The position numbers and the translations under genes are program-made. This document shows positions 8,029 through 15,585 of a stretch of 41,916 nucleotides of DNA, piece by piece. This DNA comes from Petralouisia muris (GTDB lineage Bacteria; Bacillota; Clostridia; Lachnospirales; Lachnospiraceae): positions 1-41,916 of the forward strand of contig NZ_SRYA01000042.1 in the NCBI RefSeq assembly GCF_004793545.1, in the 5' to 3' direction. Within the stretch, counting starts at the first letter, position 1, and each line of letters begins with the position of its first letter. The notes below the pieces were generated by a model. That model saw only the letters and a list, made by a program, of their open reading frames with translations. It did no database searches and was not told where the DNA came from.

Positions 8029-9846
8029 CTAATAGTTTGGGCATCCGTAGCCGTATATTGAGCCGCTCCCGACTGGATAGCTCTGCTGTTTGCAGGCATC
8101 CCCAGAGTTACCCTCCACGGTATAAACCGTTCCATTCTCGCATTTCTCCACGATTCCCACATGGTCGATTGAGCCGTCGCTCCCCCAATCAAAGAAAATA
8201 AGGTCGCCTGCCTGCGGCTCATAGTTTTTGTCCTTCCACTGTCCTTTGCCCTTGAACCAGTTCACGCCGTCCGAGCAGAGGGAGAATTTCGGCACAATTC
8301 CGCTTTCCAGATAGCCGCACTGGTCGGCGCACCACGACACAAAACATGCACACCATTCCACACGCCCGCCAAAGCCGTACCAGCTCCAATAAGGCTGACC
8401 TCCCTCGTTGCCAAGCTGCGTCAGAGCCACTTCTACGATGGCTTGATTGCCACCGCTTGTAAACGCCCGCCCGTATGGGTAGTAGCGTAACACATGGGCG
8501 GGGTACTGCGTGTCGCCGTACTTCTCCCAACCGAGCCGCTGTGCCTGCATTGCGGAAAATTCCACCGCATTTGCATAGGAATAGCCGCCGTAGTTGGTCT
8601 TTGCCCATGAGATATACCCGTTCCCAAAGTTGTAGCCCTGCAGGGCGAGCTTGATGCGCTCCATGTCAATCGGGTTCTCCACCTCGGCTGAAACAAGTGC
8701 AGCTTTCAGTTCCTGCACGCCGCACTCGATGGAATATTCGGGGTCTTTAATACCATTCGGCTCATGGGGGTATTTCTTGTTGAAACTCCCCTCCGCCGCC
8801 TGCATCGGGTCGCTGCCTTTGCCGCCAGATTCCTGCATCATCACCGCCTTTATCAGCTCCACATATTCGGGGATTCCGTACTGCTTCGCATACTTCTGTA
8901 TCAGCGGCGTGTAGGCTTCCACTTCCGCACTGACAGGGGTATAGGAAGTGCTGTCGCTGCCGCCCCCGAACAGGGAAACGGCGCACCCAAGCAGGACGAC
9001 GATAATGATTATCACAATGGCAATCCAGCCGCCCGCGATAAGGGCAGAAATCAACGCTTTTGTCCCCGCTATGATTGCCTTGACCGCCGCAATGGTAGCC
9101 TTGACCGTGGCTTTCGTCGCTTCGGCTGTCGCTTTTGCGGTGACTTTTGCCGTCTGCGCCGCTTTCTGGGCGGCTTTGGCAGATGCTTTCGCCGTTTTCT
9201 GTGCCGCCTTTGCGGTCTGCTCGGTGGTCTTAATCGCTGTCTTGGATGTCGCCTTTGCGGTTTTCACGCCTTTTTCCGTCGCCTTGACTGTGCCTTTGGC
9301 TGTGGTCTTGACGGTTTTTTCCGCATTTCTGGCGGTTGTCTTTATCGTCCGCTTTCCCTGCTGTCTGGTCTTTATCAGCGAGTTTGCCGCCGTCTGGGGC
9401 GTTTCGGTCTTGGCAGGAGCAGCGGAAACAGCGGGACGGCTTGCAGTCCCTTGTATTTCCTGCAAGCCGTCCTGTCCCATTGTACGCATGGCGTTTTGTT
9501 CTGCCTTATTCCGCATTGTTTTCTGCTCTGCGGCTTTCTTCGCCCGCTTTGCCTTAAAATCGGCAATTTTATCCTTTGCCTTACCGATATTTTCTTTGGT
9601 AATCTGGGTGTTTTTCTGCCCCTGCTTATTAAATTGGTGGATGCCCTCGTCCCTGATACGCCCCGAAGCATGGGAAACCTTGTCGGCGGCATATTCCGTG
9701 GGGGAATTTTCCTCTGCATAATATCCCTGCTCCGCCTTGTCCTTTGTCTTTGCGTAAGCGGATTTCATGCGTTCCCCTGCAACAGCCGCCTTATCAAGCG
9801 TCTTAATCGTGCCTCTGACCGCATCTCTGGTCTTTATATCAGCCAT
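8029..9846 (-). CDS. Bifunctional cell-wall hydrolase: lysozyme-like plus CHAP domain
   Basis: The 605-aa enzyme should open peptidoglycan at the mating channel, the role of VirB1/Orf14-type proteins in conjugation. Residues 1-260 form a long cytoplasmic region rich in Ala, Lys and Thr with repeated KTAK/KATAK units, probably helical. A membrane helix follows (about 268-292), then a lysozyme-like domain (about 310-455) with the probable catalytic glutamate in MMQESGG (Glu339). A C-terminal CHAP domain (about 465-600) has the nucleophile motif EWCACFVSWC (Cys499) and DHVGIV (His562). So the two enzymatic domains face outside. ATG at 9846 follows AAAGGAGG. It is the last gene of the long - strand operon, just after sortase B. 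The very long Ala/Lys/Thr-rich cytoplasmic tail is unusual and may bind DNA or the channel. Confidence 0.92.
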   Translation of the reverse strand: MADIKTRDAVRGTIKTLDKAAVAGERMKSAYAKTKDKAEQGYYAEENSPTEYAADKVSHASGRIRDEGIHQFNKQGQKNTQITKENIGKAKDKIADFKAKRAKKAAEQKTMRNKAEQNAMRTMGQDGLQEIQGTASRPAVSAAPAKTETPQTAANSLIKTRQQGKRTIKTTARNAEKTVKTTAKGTVKATEKGVKTAKATSKTAIKTTEQTAKAAQKTAKASAKAAQKAAQTAKVTAKATAEATKATVKATIAAVKAIIAGTKALISALIAGGWIAIVIIIIVVLLGCAVSLFGGGSDSTSYTPVSAEVEAYTPLIQKYAKQYGIPEYVELIKAVMMQESGGKGSDPMQAAEGSFNKKYPHEPNGIKDPEYSIECGVQELKAALVSAEVENPIDMERIKLALQGYNFGNGYISWAKTNYGGYSYANAVEFSAMQAQRLGWEKYGDTQYPAHVLRYYPYGRAFTSGGNQAIVEVALTQLGNEGGQPYWSWYGFGGRVEWCACFVSWCADQCGYLESGIVPKFSLCSDGVNWFKGKGQWKDKNYEPQAGDLIFFDWGSDGSIDHVGIVEKCENGTVYTVEGNSGDACKQQSYPVGSGSIYGYGCPNY

Positions 9847-9884
9847 AAAATCCGACCTCCTTTCCCAGAAGATTTGCGGTCATG

Positions 9885-10670
9885 TCAATTTACCTTTTTT
9901 GCCACGACGACAAGCCTGCCGTTCTGTGCCGAGTATTCGCAGGTGGAGAGGGTAATGAGCCTGTCGCCGTATTGGGCTGTCACACCCGTATCATACAAGG
10001 CAAGCTCCTTACACTTCCCGACATAGGCGTCAAACTCTTTTTCATTCTCCGCATTGACAAAATCATAGTAGCGGTAGCCCTCCGAGCTGTATGCCACGGT
10101 CTTAAAAACGGCGATGATTTCATACGCTGCCTGCTCCGTGAGCGTGTCAAACTGGACGGTCTTATGCTTCTCATAAAAGCTCTTGGATTTGTAATCTTCC
10201 AACGCCCCGAACATCCTGCCGCCTTTGATGTGGTGTCCGTAAATAACCAGATTGTCGCTTGTGGGGATGTCGCAGTCCTCTTGGATATACGGCACTCCCA
10301 AATCGCTGTATTCCTTTTCAAAGCTGTGCTTCAGATAGAAATTCGGATTGTTTTTACTCTGCATGACGGGGTAGTTGATGCCTGTTCCGTCAATGGCAAT
10401 CCACCCGACCATATCCTCATTCTGCAAATACAGCTCTTTGTATTTCGCAAGAATGTCCTCGCCCTCGCTGACGGGCATATCCTTATCTCTGGGCGGTTCT
10501 TCCTCTGGCTCGGCGTTCTCCACAACCTCGGCAATCTCCGCAAAGGCTTCCGTCTGCTCGTCTATCTGCTGGTAATGGCTGTAAATCTTAAAGCCGCAAA
10601 AAACCGCCGCTCCCAAAAGGGTAACAGCGGCGGCGGTACAGAGAATACATTTATAGTTTTTCAGATTCAT
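9885..10670 (-). CDS. srtB: Class B sortase
   Basis: Sortases cut a C-terminal sorting signal and attach the protein to the cell wall. This 261-aa protein has an N-terminal membrane anchor (about 8-28), an acidic linker, and the sortase fold with His146 (LVIYGHH), the class B motif TLSTC (Cys244) and Arg252 (NGRLVVV). The likely substrate is the adhesin at 35742-39890, whose C-terminus carries TPKTG, a hydrophobic segment and KKKED. No other sorting signal is visible in the window. AAAGGA precedes the ATG. Two tandem palindromes lie just upstream (10695-10779). Confidence 0.93.
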   Translation of the reverse strand: MNLKNYKCILCTAAAVTLLGAAVFCGFKIYSHYQQIDEQTEAFAEIAEVVENAEPEEEPPRDKDMPVSEGEDILAKYKELYLQNEDMVGWIAIDGTGINYPVMQSKNNPNFYLKHSFEKEYSDLGVPYIQEDCDIPTSDNLVIYGHHIKGGRMFGALEDYKSKSFYEKHKTVQFDTLTEQAAYEIIAVFKTVAYSSEGYRYYDFVNAENEKEFDAYVGKCKELALYDTGVTAQYGDRLITLSTCEYSAQNGRLVVVAKKVN

Positions 10671-10694
10671 AGGCTATTCCTTTCCTTAATTCTG

Positions 10695-10779
10695 CCCTGC
10701 TTTCTGGGCATAGGGGTATGCCCGCAGGGTGTTTCTTTGTTCTTGCCCTGCTTTTGGGCATAGACGTATGCCCGCAGGG
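10695..10779. repeat. Two tandem palindromic repeats upstream of srtB
   Basis: Two copies, 10695-10729 and 10746-10779 (51-base step), each contain CCCTGC...GGGCATA...TATGCCC-GCAGGG, which folds as nested inverted arms. The loop differs between copies while the arms are the same. They fill the 133-base gap between the upstream gene and srtB. A 61-aa frame across them is judged to be a by-product of the repeat. Confidence 0.75.
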
Positions 10780-10803
10780 TAATTCCTTGACATTTATTTT
10801 CAG

Positions 10804-11208
10804 TTACCGTGTATGCTCCGCCTGCTTCTTGGGCGTGGGTAAGTCCCTGCAATATTCGGGATACCGTGCCTTGATGCCCTCCATGAAATACGGGGCGAAC
10901 TCGCAGCAGAACAATTCTTCTGGCGTAAACAGTTTCTCACGCCCCTCCTCGGCGTAACCGTTCCAGAGGTTAAAAGCAAGGTGGCAGACCTTGACCGTGC
11001 CGCTTGTCTGCCATCCGCCGTGCATCCCCTCTGGCTTGATGCAGTCCGTCTTAAAATCGAACATGGCGTTGATGTTCTGCCTTGTTTCCCCCGCAATCCC
11101 CATCACATAGAAAAACGCCCTGTGGTAGCAGTCGTTTACCCTGCATTTCATCATGCTTTCCAGAAAAAAATCACGGTGGGCTGCGTTGCGGAATCTTATC
11201 TCTGACAT
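10804..11208 (-). CDS. Conserved ICE protein, probably DUF6075
   Basis: The 134-aa protein (MSEIRFRNAAHRDFF...) has no visible membrane segment or signal peptide. Conserved-looking blocks are CYHRAFFYVMGIAGETR and GTVKVCHLAFNLWNGY, with several Cys and His that could bind metal. I recall this as DUF6075, found after VirB4 in Clostridia ICEs, but cannot verify it. ATG at 11208 is chosen because AGGAGGG lies 7 bases upstream; the longer frame from 11229 would overlap the virB4 stop. The function is unknown. Confidence 0.82.
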   Translation of the reverse strand: MSEIRFRNAAHRDFFLESMMKCRVNDCYHRAFFYVMGIAGETRQNINAMFDFKTDCIKPEGMHGGWQTSGTVKVCHLAFNLWNGYAEEGREKLFTPEELFCCEFAPYFMEGIKARYPEYCRDLPTPKKQAEHTR

Positions 11209-11222
11209 AAAAATCCCTCCTT

Positions 11223-13556
11223 TTAGCACTCCCCAAATTTAGTCGTCATCAGCTTATACAGCTCCGTATTGCGTGGGAACTTATTAACGAACGGCACAAG
11301 GGAGCTGCCGACTTTGAGTAACCCCTGCCCCGCACCAACATTCGTGATATAGCTCATCTGTAAATCGGAGATGTTAAGGAGCTTCGCAAGCTCAATACGG
11401 TCTGTGGATGCTTGGTTCAGCATGATGATAAATTCAGAGTTGGCAAGCATCGTCCTCGCCGTATGGCTCTGCAAGAGGTCGTCCACGTTCTGCGTAATTC
11501 CAGTACAGTACGCCCCGTACTTACGCACACGCTTCCAGAGGGTAAAGAGGAAGTTAGCCGAGTATTCATGCTGAAAGAGCAGATAAATCTCGTCAATGAA
11601 AATAAAGGTGTTCCTGCCTTTCGCCCTGTTCTGGGTGATGCGGTTTAAAATGCTGTCGAGGACGACAAGCATACCGATAGGCTGTAACTGCTTGCCCAAA
11701 TCGAGGATGTCGTAGCAGATAAGGCGGCTGTGGGTGTCCACGTTCGTATGCTTGGCAAAGGTATTCAAACTGCCGTCCGTAAACAGCTCAATCGCAAGGG
11801 CGATTTCCTGCGCTTCTGGCTCGTCCTGTTTTAACAGCTCCTCACGGAAGTCCTGCAAGGTCGGAGGTGTACCCATATAGTTGCCCTGCTGGTAATGGCG
11901 GTAGACGCTCGCCGTGCAGCGGTCAATGATGGATTTCTGCTTTGCCCCAAGGCTTGCCCCGCCGATAAGCTGCTCGCAGAGGGATAAAATAAACTCTGAC
12001 TTCAAGATGACGGGGTTCGCACCGTCGCCGTAATCAGAGTTCATGTCCATTGCGTTGATGTGGTTGTCGCTCGTCGCCGAGATGTGGATAACCTCGCCCT
12101 GCATCGCCTTTACAAGAGGGGCGTACTCTCGTTCGGGGTCTATGACCAAGACATCGGCGTTAGGGTCGGTCAGAATGATGTTCGTCATTTCCTCCTTTGC
12201 CGTAAAGGATTTGCCCGCACCAGACACGCCGAGGATAAAGGAATTTCCGTTCAAAAGGTGGCGGCGGTTGGCGATAATCATGTTCTTTGAAATGACGTTC
12301 TGCCCGTAATACACGCCGTCCTTATGGTAGATTTCCTGCACACGGAAAGGAATAAACACCGCAAGGCTCTCCGTGGTGAGGGTACGCAGGGCATCTATTT
12401 TCCTCACGCCGAACGGCAGGGCGGTGTTCAGACCGTCCATCTGCTGGTACTTCAGCACGGCAAACTGGCAGAGATGCTTCCTTGCCGTCGTGAGCAGGGC
12501 TTCCGTGTCATTGTCAAGCTGCTCTTTGGTGTCTGCGGTATGCACCATCGTAAGCACGGCAAACATCATCCTCTGGTCACGGGTCGTCAAATCGTCCAGA
12601 AATTCCTTGCTTTCCTTTCTCTGCTGTTCCAAGTCGTAGGGGATGACGGCGGAAAAATTGTTGTTCTGGTTCTGTTTCCTCTGCCAGTTCGTGATGTTGG
12701 TTTCCACGCCTAAAAGACGGTTTTCCACCTCCCGCACGGCTTCGTCTGTGGGAACAGGAACAACATCAACAGAGAGCATCATGTTACGGTTTAATTCGCA
12801 AAGCTCCGCCACCATGCTGTCCTTGATATAGGCGGCGTACTCTCTGAGGAATATCACACGCCCGTAGCGGTTGCCCATCTTAAAATAATCTTTCTCAAAC
12901 TCAAAGGAGTCGGGGCAGATATAGTCCTTGAAGTCGTGTCCTTTCCGCATGGTCTGCACCATGTCAAAGGAGAACGCCGTTTCCTCGCCCGTGCGGTAAA
13001 AATCATGGAAGATACGCAGCTTGTCGTTAGCATCCAGTTCCGTACACTTCGAGCCTAAACGGTTAAAATGCCCGATAAGGTCAGCACCGACACGGGCAAA
13101 ATAATTCCTCGCTTCCTCAATGTTCTTCTTGCAGACGGAAACCGTCACATATTTATCCTGCACGGTGGAGTTTGCCCCCGTTGCTTTATCGAGCAGCATC
13201 TTGTTATACTCTTTGCGGTATTTATCCAAATCGTCCTCCGCCATCGGGATTAAGATGGTCTGCTCAAAGTCCGCTTTATTGAGCCTGCGATTGTTTATCG
13301 TGATTTTCGTGGTCGCCCCGCTATCGAGGGCGTTAAGAAGCTCCGAGTATTCGAGGAACATCGCTTCCTTGTCCTCACGGCTTGCCACGGCGTAGTTGAT
13401 GTCCTCAAACTTAAATGTCTTTGCGTATTTGTTCCTGCCCACGAGGAAAATGCCGTCCTCCCACATGGTCTTTAACGGGATGACCGCCTGCACCGACTTC
13501 GGCACGATGAATTTCTCCCTGTCCTGCTTGAACAGCGTTTTCAGCGTCTTAATCAT
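11223..13556 (-). CDS. virB4: VirB4/TraE-like conjugation ATPase
   Basis: The 777-aa cytoplasmic ATPase energises the type IV secretion channel. The N-terminal half (1-400) is the family's channel-binding region. The C-terminal RecA-like domain has Walker A GVSGAGKSF (about residue 445), an acidic VIDPEREY segment and Walker B FIFIDEIYLLF (about 650), then TGITQNVDDLL, as in VirB4 proteins. AAGGAGG lies just before the ATG at 13556. Only 3 bases separate it from the prgI stop, so it belongs to the transfer operon. Confidence 0.96.
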   Translation of the reverse strand: MIKTLKTLFKQDREKFIVPKSVQAVIPLKTMWEDGIFLVGRNKYAKTFKFEDINYAVASREDKEAMFLEYSELLNALDSGATTKITINNRRLNKADFEQTILIPMAEDDLDKYRKEYNKMLLDKATGANSTVQDKYVTVSVCKKNIEEARNYFARVGADLIGHFNRLGSKCTELDANDKLRIFHDFYRTGEETAFSFDMVQTMRKGHDFKDYICPDSFEFEKDYFKMGNRYGRVIFLREYAAYIKDSMVAELCELNRNMMLSVDVVPVPTDEAVREVENRLLGVETNITNWQRKQNQNNNFSAVIPYDLEQQRKESKEFLDDLTTRDQRMMFAVLTMVHTADTKEQLDNDTEALLTTARKHLCQFAVLKYQQMDGLNTALPFGVRKIDALRTLTTESLAVFIPFRVQEIYHKDGVYYGQNVISKNMIIANRRHLLNGNSFILGVSGAGKSFTAKEEMTNIILTDPNADVLVIDPEREYAPLVKAMQGEVIHISATSDNHINAMDMNSDYGDGANPVILKSEFILSLCEQLIGGASLGAKQKSIIDRCTASVYRHYQQGNYMGTPPTLQDFREELLKQDEPEAQEIALAIELFTDGSLNTFAKHTNVDTHSRLICYDILDLGKQLQPIGMLVVLDSILNRITQNRAKGRNTFIFIDEIYLLFQHEYSANFLFTLWKRVRKYGAYCTGITQNVDDLLQSHTARTMLANSEFIIMLNQASTDRIELAKLLNISDLQMSYITNVGAGQGLLKVGSSLVPFVNKFPRNTELYKLMTTKFGEC

Positions 13557-13559
13557 AAT

Positions 13560-14012
13560 CTACCTCCTTGCGCTTTCTTGATTTCTTGGGCTGCTTTCGC
13601 CCGTCTGTCTTTGTTCTTTTTTTCTGCGTTTCCCCTTTTTCCGTTTCTTCTCCTGCACGGCGGGCAATCCTTTCTCATGTGCGTCCAGTGCCTGCTTCAC
13701 CGCTTCGTAATATAAATTCTCTGGGACAAATAAAATCTTCTTCGGCATCAGAAACTGCGACTTTATCCACGCCCACACAAACTGCTCGGCGGTCATGCCG
13801 TTGTACCTTACAAATCCCATGACCGCAAAAGGGGAAGCCCCCAAGATGCACATCCAGCTTACTGTTTCCGTCCCGAACCTGCCACGGAGCAGGAAGAACA
13901 AGCCGACCGCCACGCCGCAGGCAAGCACGGAAAACAGGAACTGCCGCATCGACAGCCCGAAGAACATGGATTCCGTGTAGTTGCGGATTTCCTTATTTAT
14001 CTTGACTTCCAT
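13560..14012 (-). CDS. prgI: PrgI family membrane protein
   Basis: The 150-aa protein starts MEVKINKEIRNYTE and has two close membrane helices (about 22-42 and 50-67), then a Lys/Arg-rich C-terminal tail (KKRKKGKRRKKE). This is the usual layout of PrgI, a VirB3-like channel component encoded next to VirB4. ATG at 14012 has GGGAGGGG upstream. An upstream extension of 63 residues in the same frame overlaps the previous gene and is rejected. Confidence 0.9.
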   Translation of the reverse strand: MEVKINKEIRNYTESMFFGLSMRQFLFSVLACGVAVGLFFLLRGRFGTETVSWMCILGASPFAVMGFVRYNGMTAEQFVWAWIKSQFLMPKKILFVPENLYYEAVKQALDAHEKGLPAVQEKKRKKGKRRKKEQRQTGESSPRNQESARR

Positions 14013-14013
14013 A

Positions 14014-14250
14014 TCAGCACCGCCCCTCCCTGACATCCCCCGTCGAAATAAAGAGGATACTGCGTTTCGGGATATACGCAAATCCAGAAATGGCATCCCC
14101 GATTTCAAATATCTCGTTATCGTCCGCTTTTTCAAATTTTCCGACCAGTCCTTTTTCAGCAGGCAGGTCATAGGCTTCGGAAGCCCCGATGACTTCTCCA
14201 TTTAACAAATGAATATCATAATTCTGGTAATATTTCGTTTCTTTTTTCAT
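14014..14250 (-). CDS. Small conserved protein between VirB6-like and PrgI
   Basis: The 78-aa protein (MKKETKYYQNYDIHLLNGE...) has no membrane segment and is rich in aromatic and acidic residues. It has good ribosome spacing (AGGAAA before ATG at 14250), and its stop lies 1 base before the prgI start, so it fits the operon. A longer frame from 14373 would run into the VirB6-like gene and is unlikely. I do not recognise the family; the composition suggests a small cytoplasmic accessory protein. Confidence 0.78.
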   Translation of the reverse strand: MKKETKYYQNYDIHLLNGEVIGASEAYDLPAEKGLVGKFEKADDNEIFEIGDAISGFAYIPKRSILFISTGDVREGRC

Positions 14251-14276
14251 TTCAATTTTCCTTTCCTGTTGGATAA

Positions 14277-15113
14277 TTACAAGCCCATCATCTCCCTTAC
14301 CACACGGTCTGCCATCTTGACCGCACCGACAAGGACGAGCATATTGAACACCAATTCCCCGATATAGCCCCATACCATCGTGACTGCCGCCGCATCGGGG
14401 TTGACTGCGGGTGGGGACGCCGCAAACACCGAGAAGATGATGCAGGCAAGCACGATGATTGCCCCCTCTAGGCAGACGGCGGAGTAGCTTTTGATGAAGC
14501 TCTTCCCCACGCTCTGGCTCGGCTCTCCCGCAAACGAGGACAGCGGCACGGGGGCGATGGCGGTATAAAGGTACAGCTTAAAAAACCTGCCGTACACCGA
14601 CATTATCATAATGAACGACAGCACCGTGATGAACAGCCCTCCTATCAGCGTGACCGCCCATAAGGGGATGCTCTCGAAAAAGCCGCAGTCCTCCACGGCT
14701 GTCACAATCTCCTGCGGCAGAACCGTTTTCTGCGCCGAGCCGAAGCCTGCGGCTTTCATAATGGCGGAAATCACGCCCTGCACGATTTTAAACAGAGCCA
14801 TCATCAGCTCCAAGCCGTAAGTGACCGCGCCTTTCGCAAGAGCAAAGCGGATGAACAGCTTCAAGGCGTGTTCGGGCTTCTTCACGCTTGCGAAGTCGCC
14901 GCAGGTACGCATCACGCCCACGACAAAGAACAGCACGAGCAGGGCAAGACCTATCGCCTGCAACGCCCCGTGGATGTCAACGATGACTTTCCATATCGCA
15001 CCGCCTTTAAAGGTTTCTGGGGATTGGGTGATGAGCTGCCATATCTCGGCTAACTTTTCATTCCATGTGTCAAGGGCGTTCTCCAAGTTCTGGACTACCC
15101 AGTTGTCTGACAT
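14277..15113 (-). CDS. VirB6/TrbL-like channel protein
   Basis: The 278-aa protein is almost all membrane: helices at about 50-68, 88-112, 150-175 (LWAVTLIGGLFITVLSFIMI), 182-200, 213-233 and 245-265. This multi-helix layout and its place between a Maff2 pilin-like gene and PrgI/VirB4 fit the VirB6/TrbL component that lines the transfer channel. The conserved YGRFFKLYLYTAIAPVPL segment, followed by SVGKSFIKSY, is the family's best landmark. A stem-loop (15138-15181) separates it from maff2 upstream. Confidence 0.88.
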   Translation of the reverse strand: MSDNWVVQNLENALDTWNEKLAEIWQLITQSPETFKGGAIWKVIVDIHGALQAIGLALLVLFFVVGVMRTCGDFASVKKPEHALKLFIRFALAKGAVTYGLELMMALFKIVQGVISAIMKAAGFGSAQKTVLPQEIVTAVEDCGFFESIPLWAVTLIGGLFITVLSFIMIMSVYGRFFKLYLYTAIAPVPLSSFAGEPSQSVGKSFIKSYSAVCLEGAIIVLACIIFSVFAASPPAVNPDAAAVTMVWGYIGELVFNMLVLVGAVKMADRVVREMMGL

Positions 15114-15137
15114 TCGACCACCTCCGTTCTTAAAATT

Positions 15138-15181
15138 GGGCAGCGGGGCAAGTCCCGCAGAGCGGATCTGCCCCGTTGCCC
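15138..15181 (-). promoter_or_regulatory. GC-rich stem-loop between maff2 and the VirB6-like gene
   Basis: GGGCAGCGGGGCA (15138-15150) pairs with TGCCCCGTTGCCC (15169-15181), 13 bp with one mismatch. On the - strand it is followed by AATTTTAAG, a weak T-run. It could partly stop transcription or protect the 3' end of the maff2 message. Confidence 0.6.
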
Positions 15182-15214
15182 TGTCTTGTGTCAGTCTGTT
15201 GTCTTAGTTTCTTA

Positions 15215-15571
15215 TTAGCCCGTGATAAGGGTTAAAATCTCTTTCGCAAAGGTAATCACAACGCCGCCCGCCAGTGTGAGGAAGCCGTTCGCCCTCTGGG
15301 ACGGGTCGTGGGATTTCAGCGACAAGCCGACCTGCACGATGCCGAAGCCGAGCATAATCATTCCGACCGCCCGTATCAGACCGAAGATGAAATTGGAAAG
15401 GTTGTTGACAACGGCAATCGGGTCATTTGCGGCAAAGGCGGTCATGGACGTTCCAAGCATCAGAGCCGCAGCCAGTACCGCCACGCAGTAGAAGCGGAAA
15501 CCTCTTTTTACCTTGCCTGTCATCGGCAGTTTCTGGGTTGCTTTCTTCTCGTTTTTCTGAAAAAGTTTCAT
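15215..15571 (-). CDS. Maff2 family protein (VirB2-like)
   Basis: The 118-aa protein has a Lys-rich N-terminus, a signal-like helix (about 28-48, ending TAFAAND), and two further hydrophobic helices (about 60-82 and 96-115). This matches the Maff2 family, small membrane proteins in the VirB2-like position of Clostridia ICEs. It may be a pilin-type or pore subunit, needed in more copies than its neighbours. AAGGAGG lies before the ATG. It lies between VirD4 and the VirB6-like gene. Confidence 0.87.
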   Translation of the reverse strand: MKLFQKNEKKATQKLPMTGKVKRGFRFYCVAVLAAALMLGTSMTAFAANDPIAVVNNLSNFIFGLIRAVGMIMLGFGIVQVGLSLKSHDPSQRANGFLTLAGGVVITFAKEILTLITG

Positions 15572-15585
15572 AGGGTAAATCCTCC

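Noticed and set aside
9120-9330. Repeated short motifs that might suggest a CRISPR or tandem DNA repeat
   Set aside because: They are codon-level repeats of the KTAK/KATAK protein segments, of irregular spacing, within the wall hydrolase gene; no CRISPR pattern is present.
8764-10026. Long + strand open frame (420 aa) rich in Cys, Arg, Gly and Leu
   Set aside because: It lies antisense to the CHAP hydrolase's Ala/Lys/Thr repeats and srtB, has no ribosome site or family match, and its composition is that of a mirror frame of GC-rich coding DNA.
10667-10852. - strand 61-aa frame across the tandem palindromes
   Set aside because: Its sequence simply reads through the repeated hairpins and overlaps the end of the upstream gene; there is no good ribosome site.
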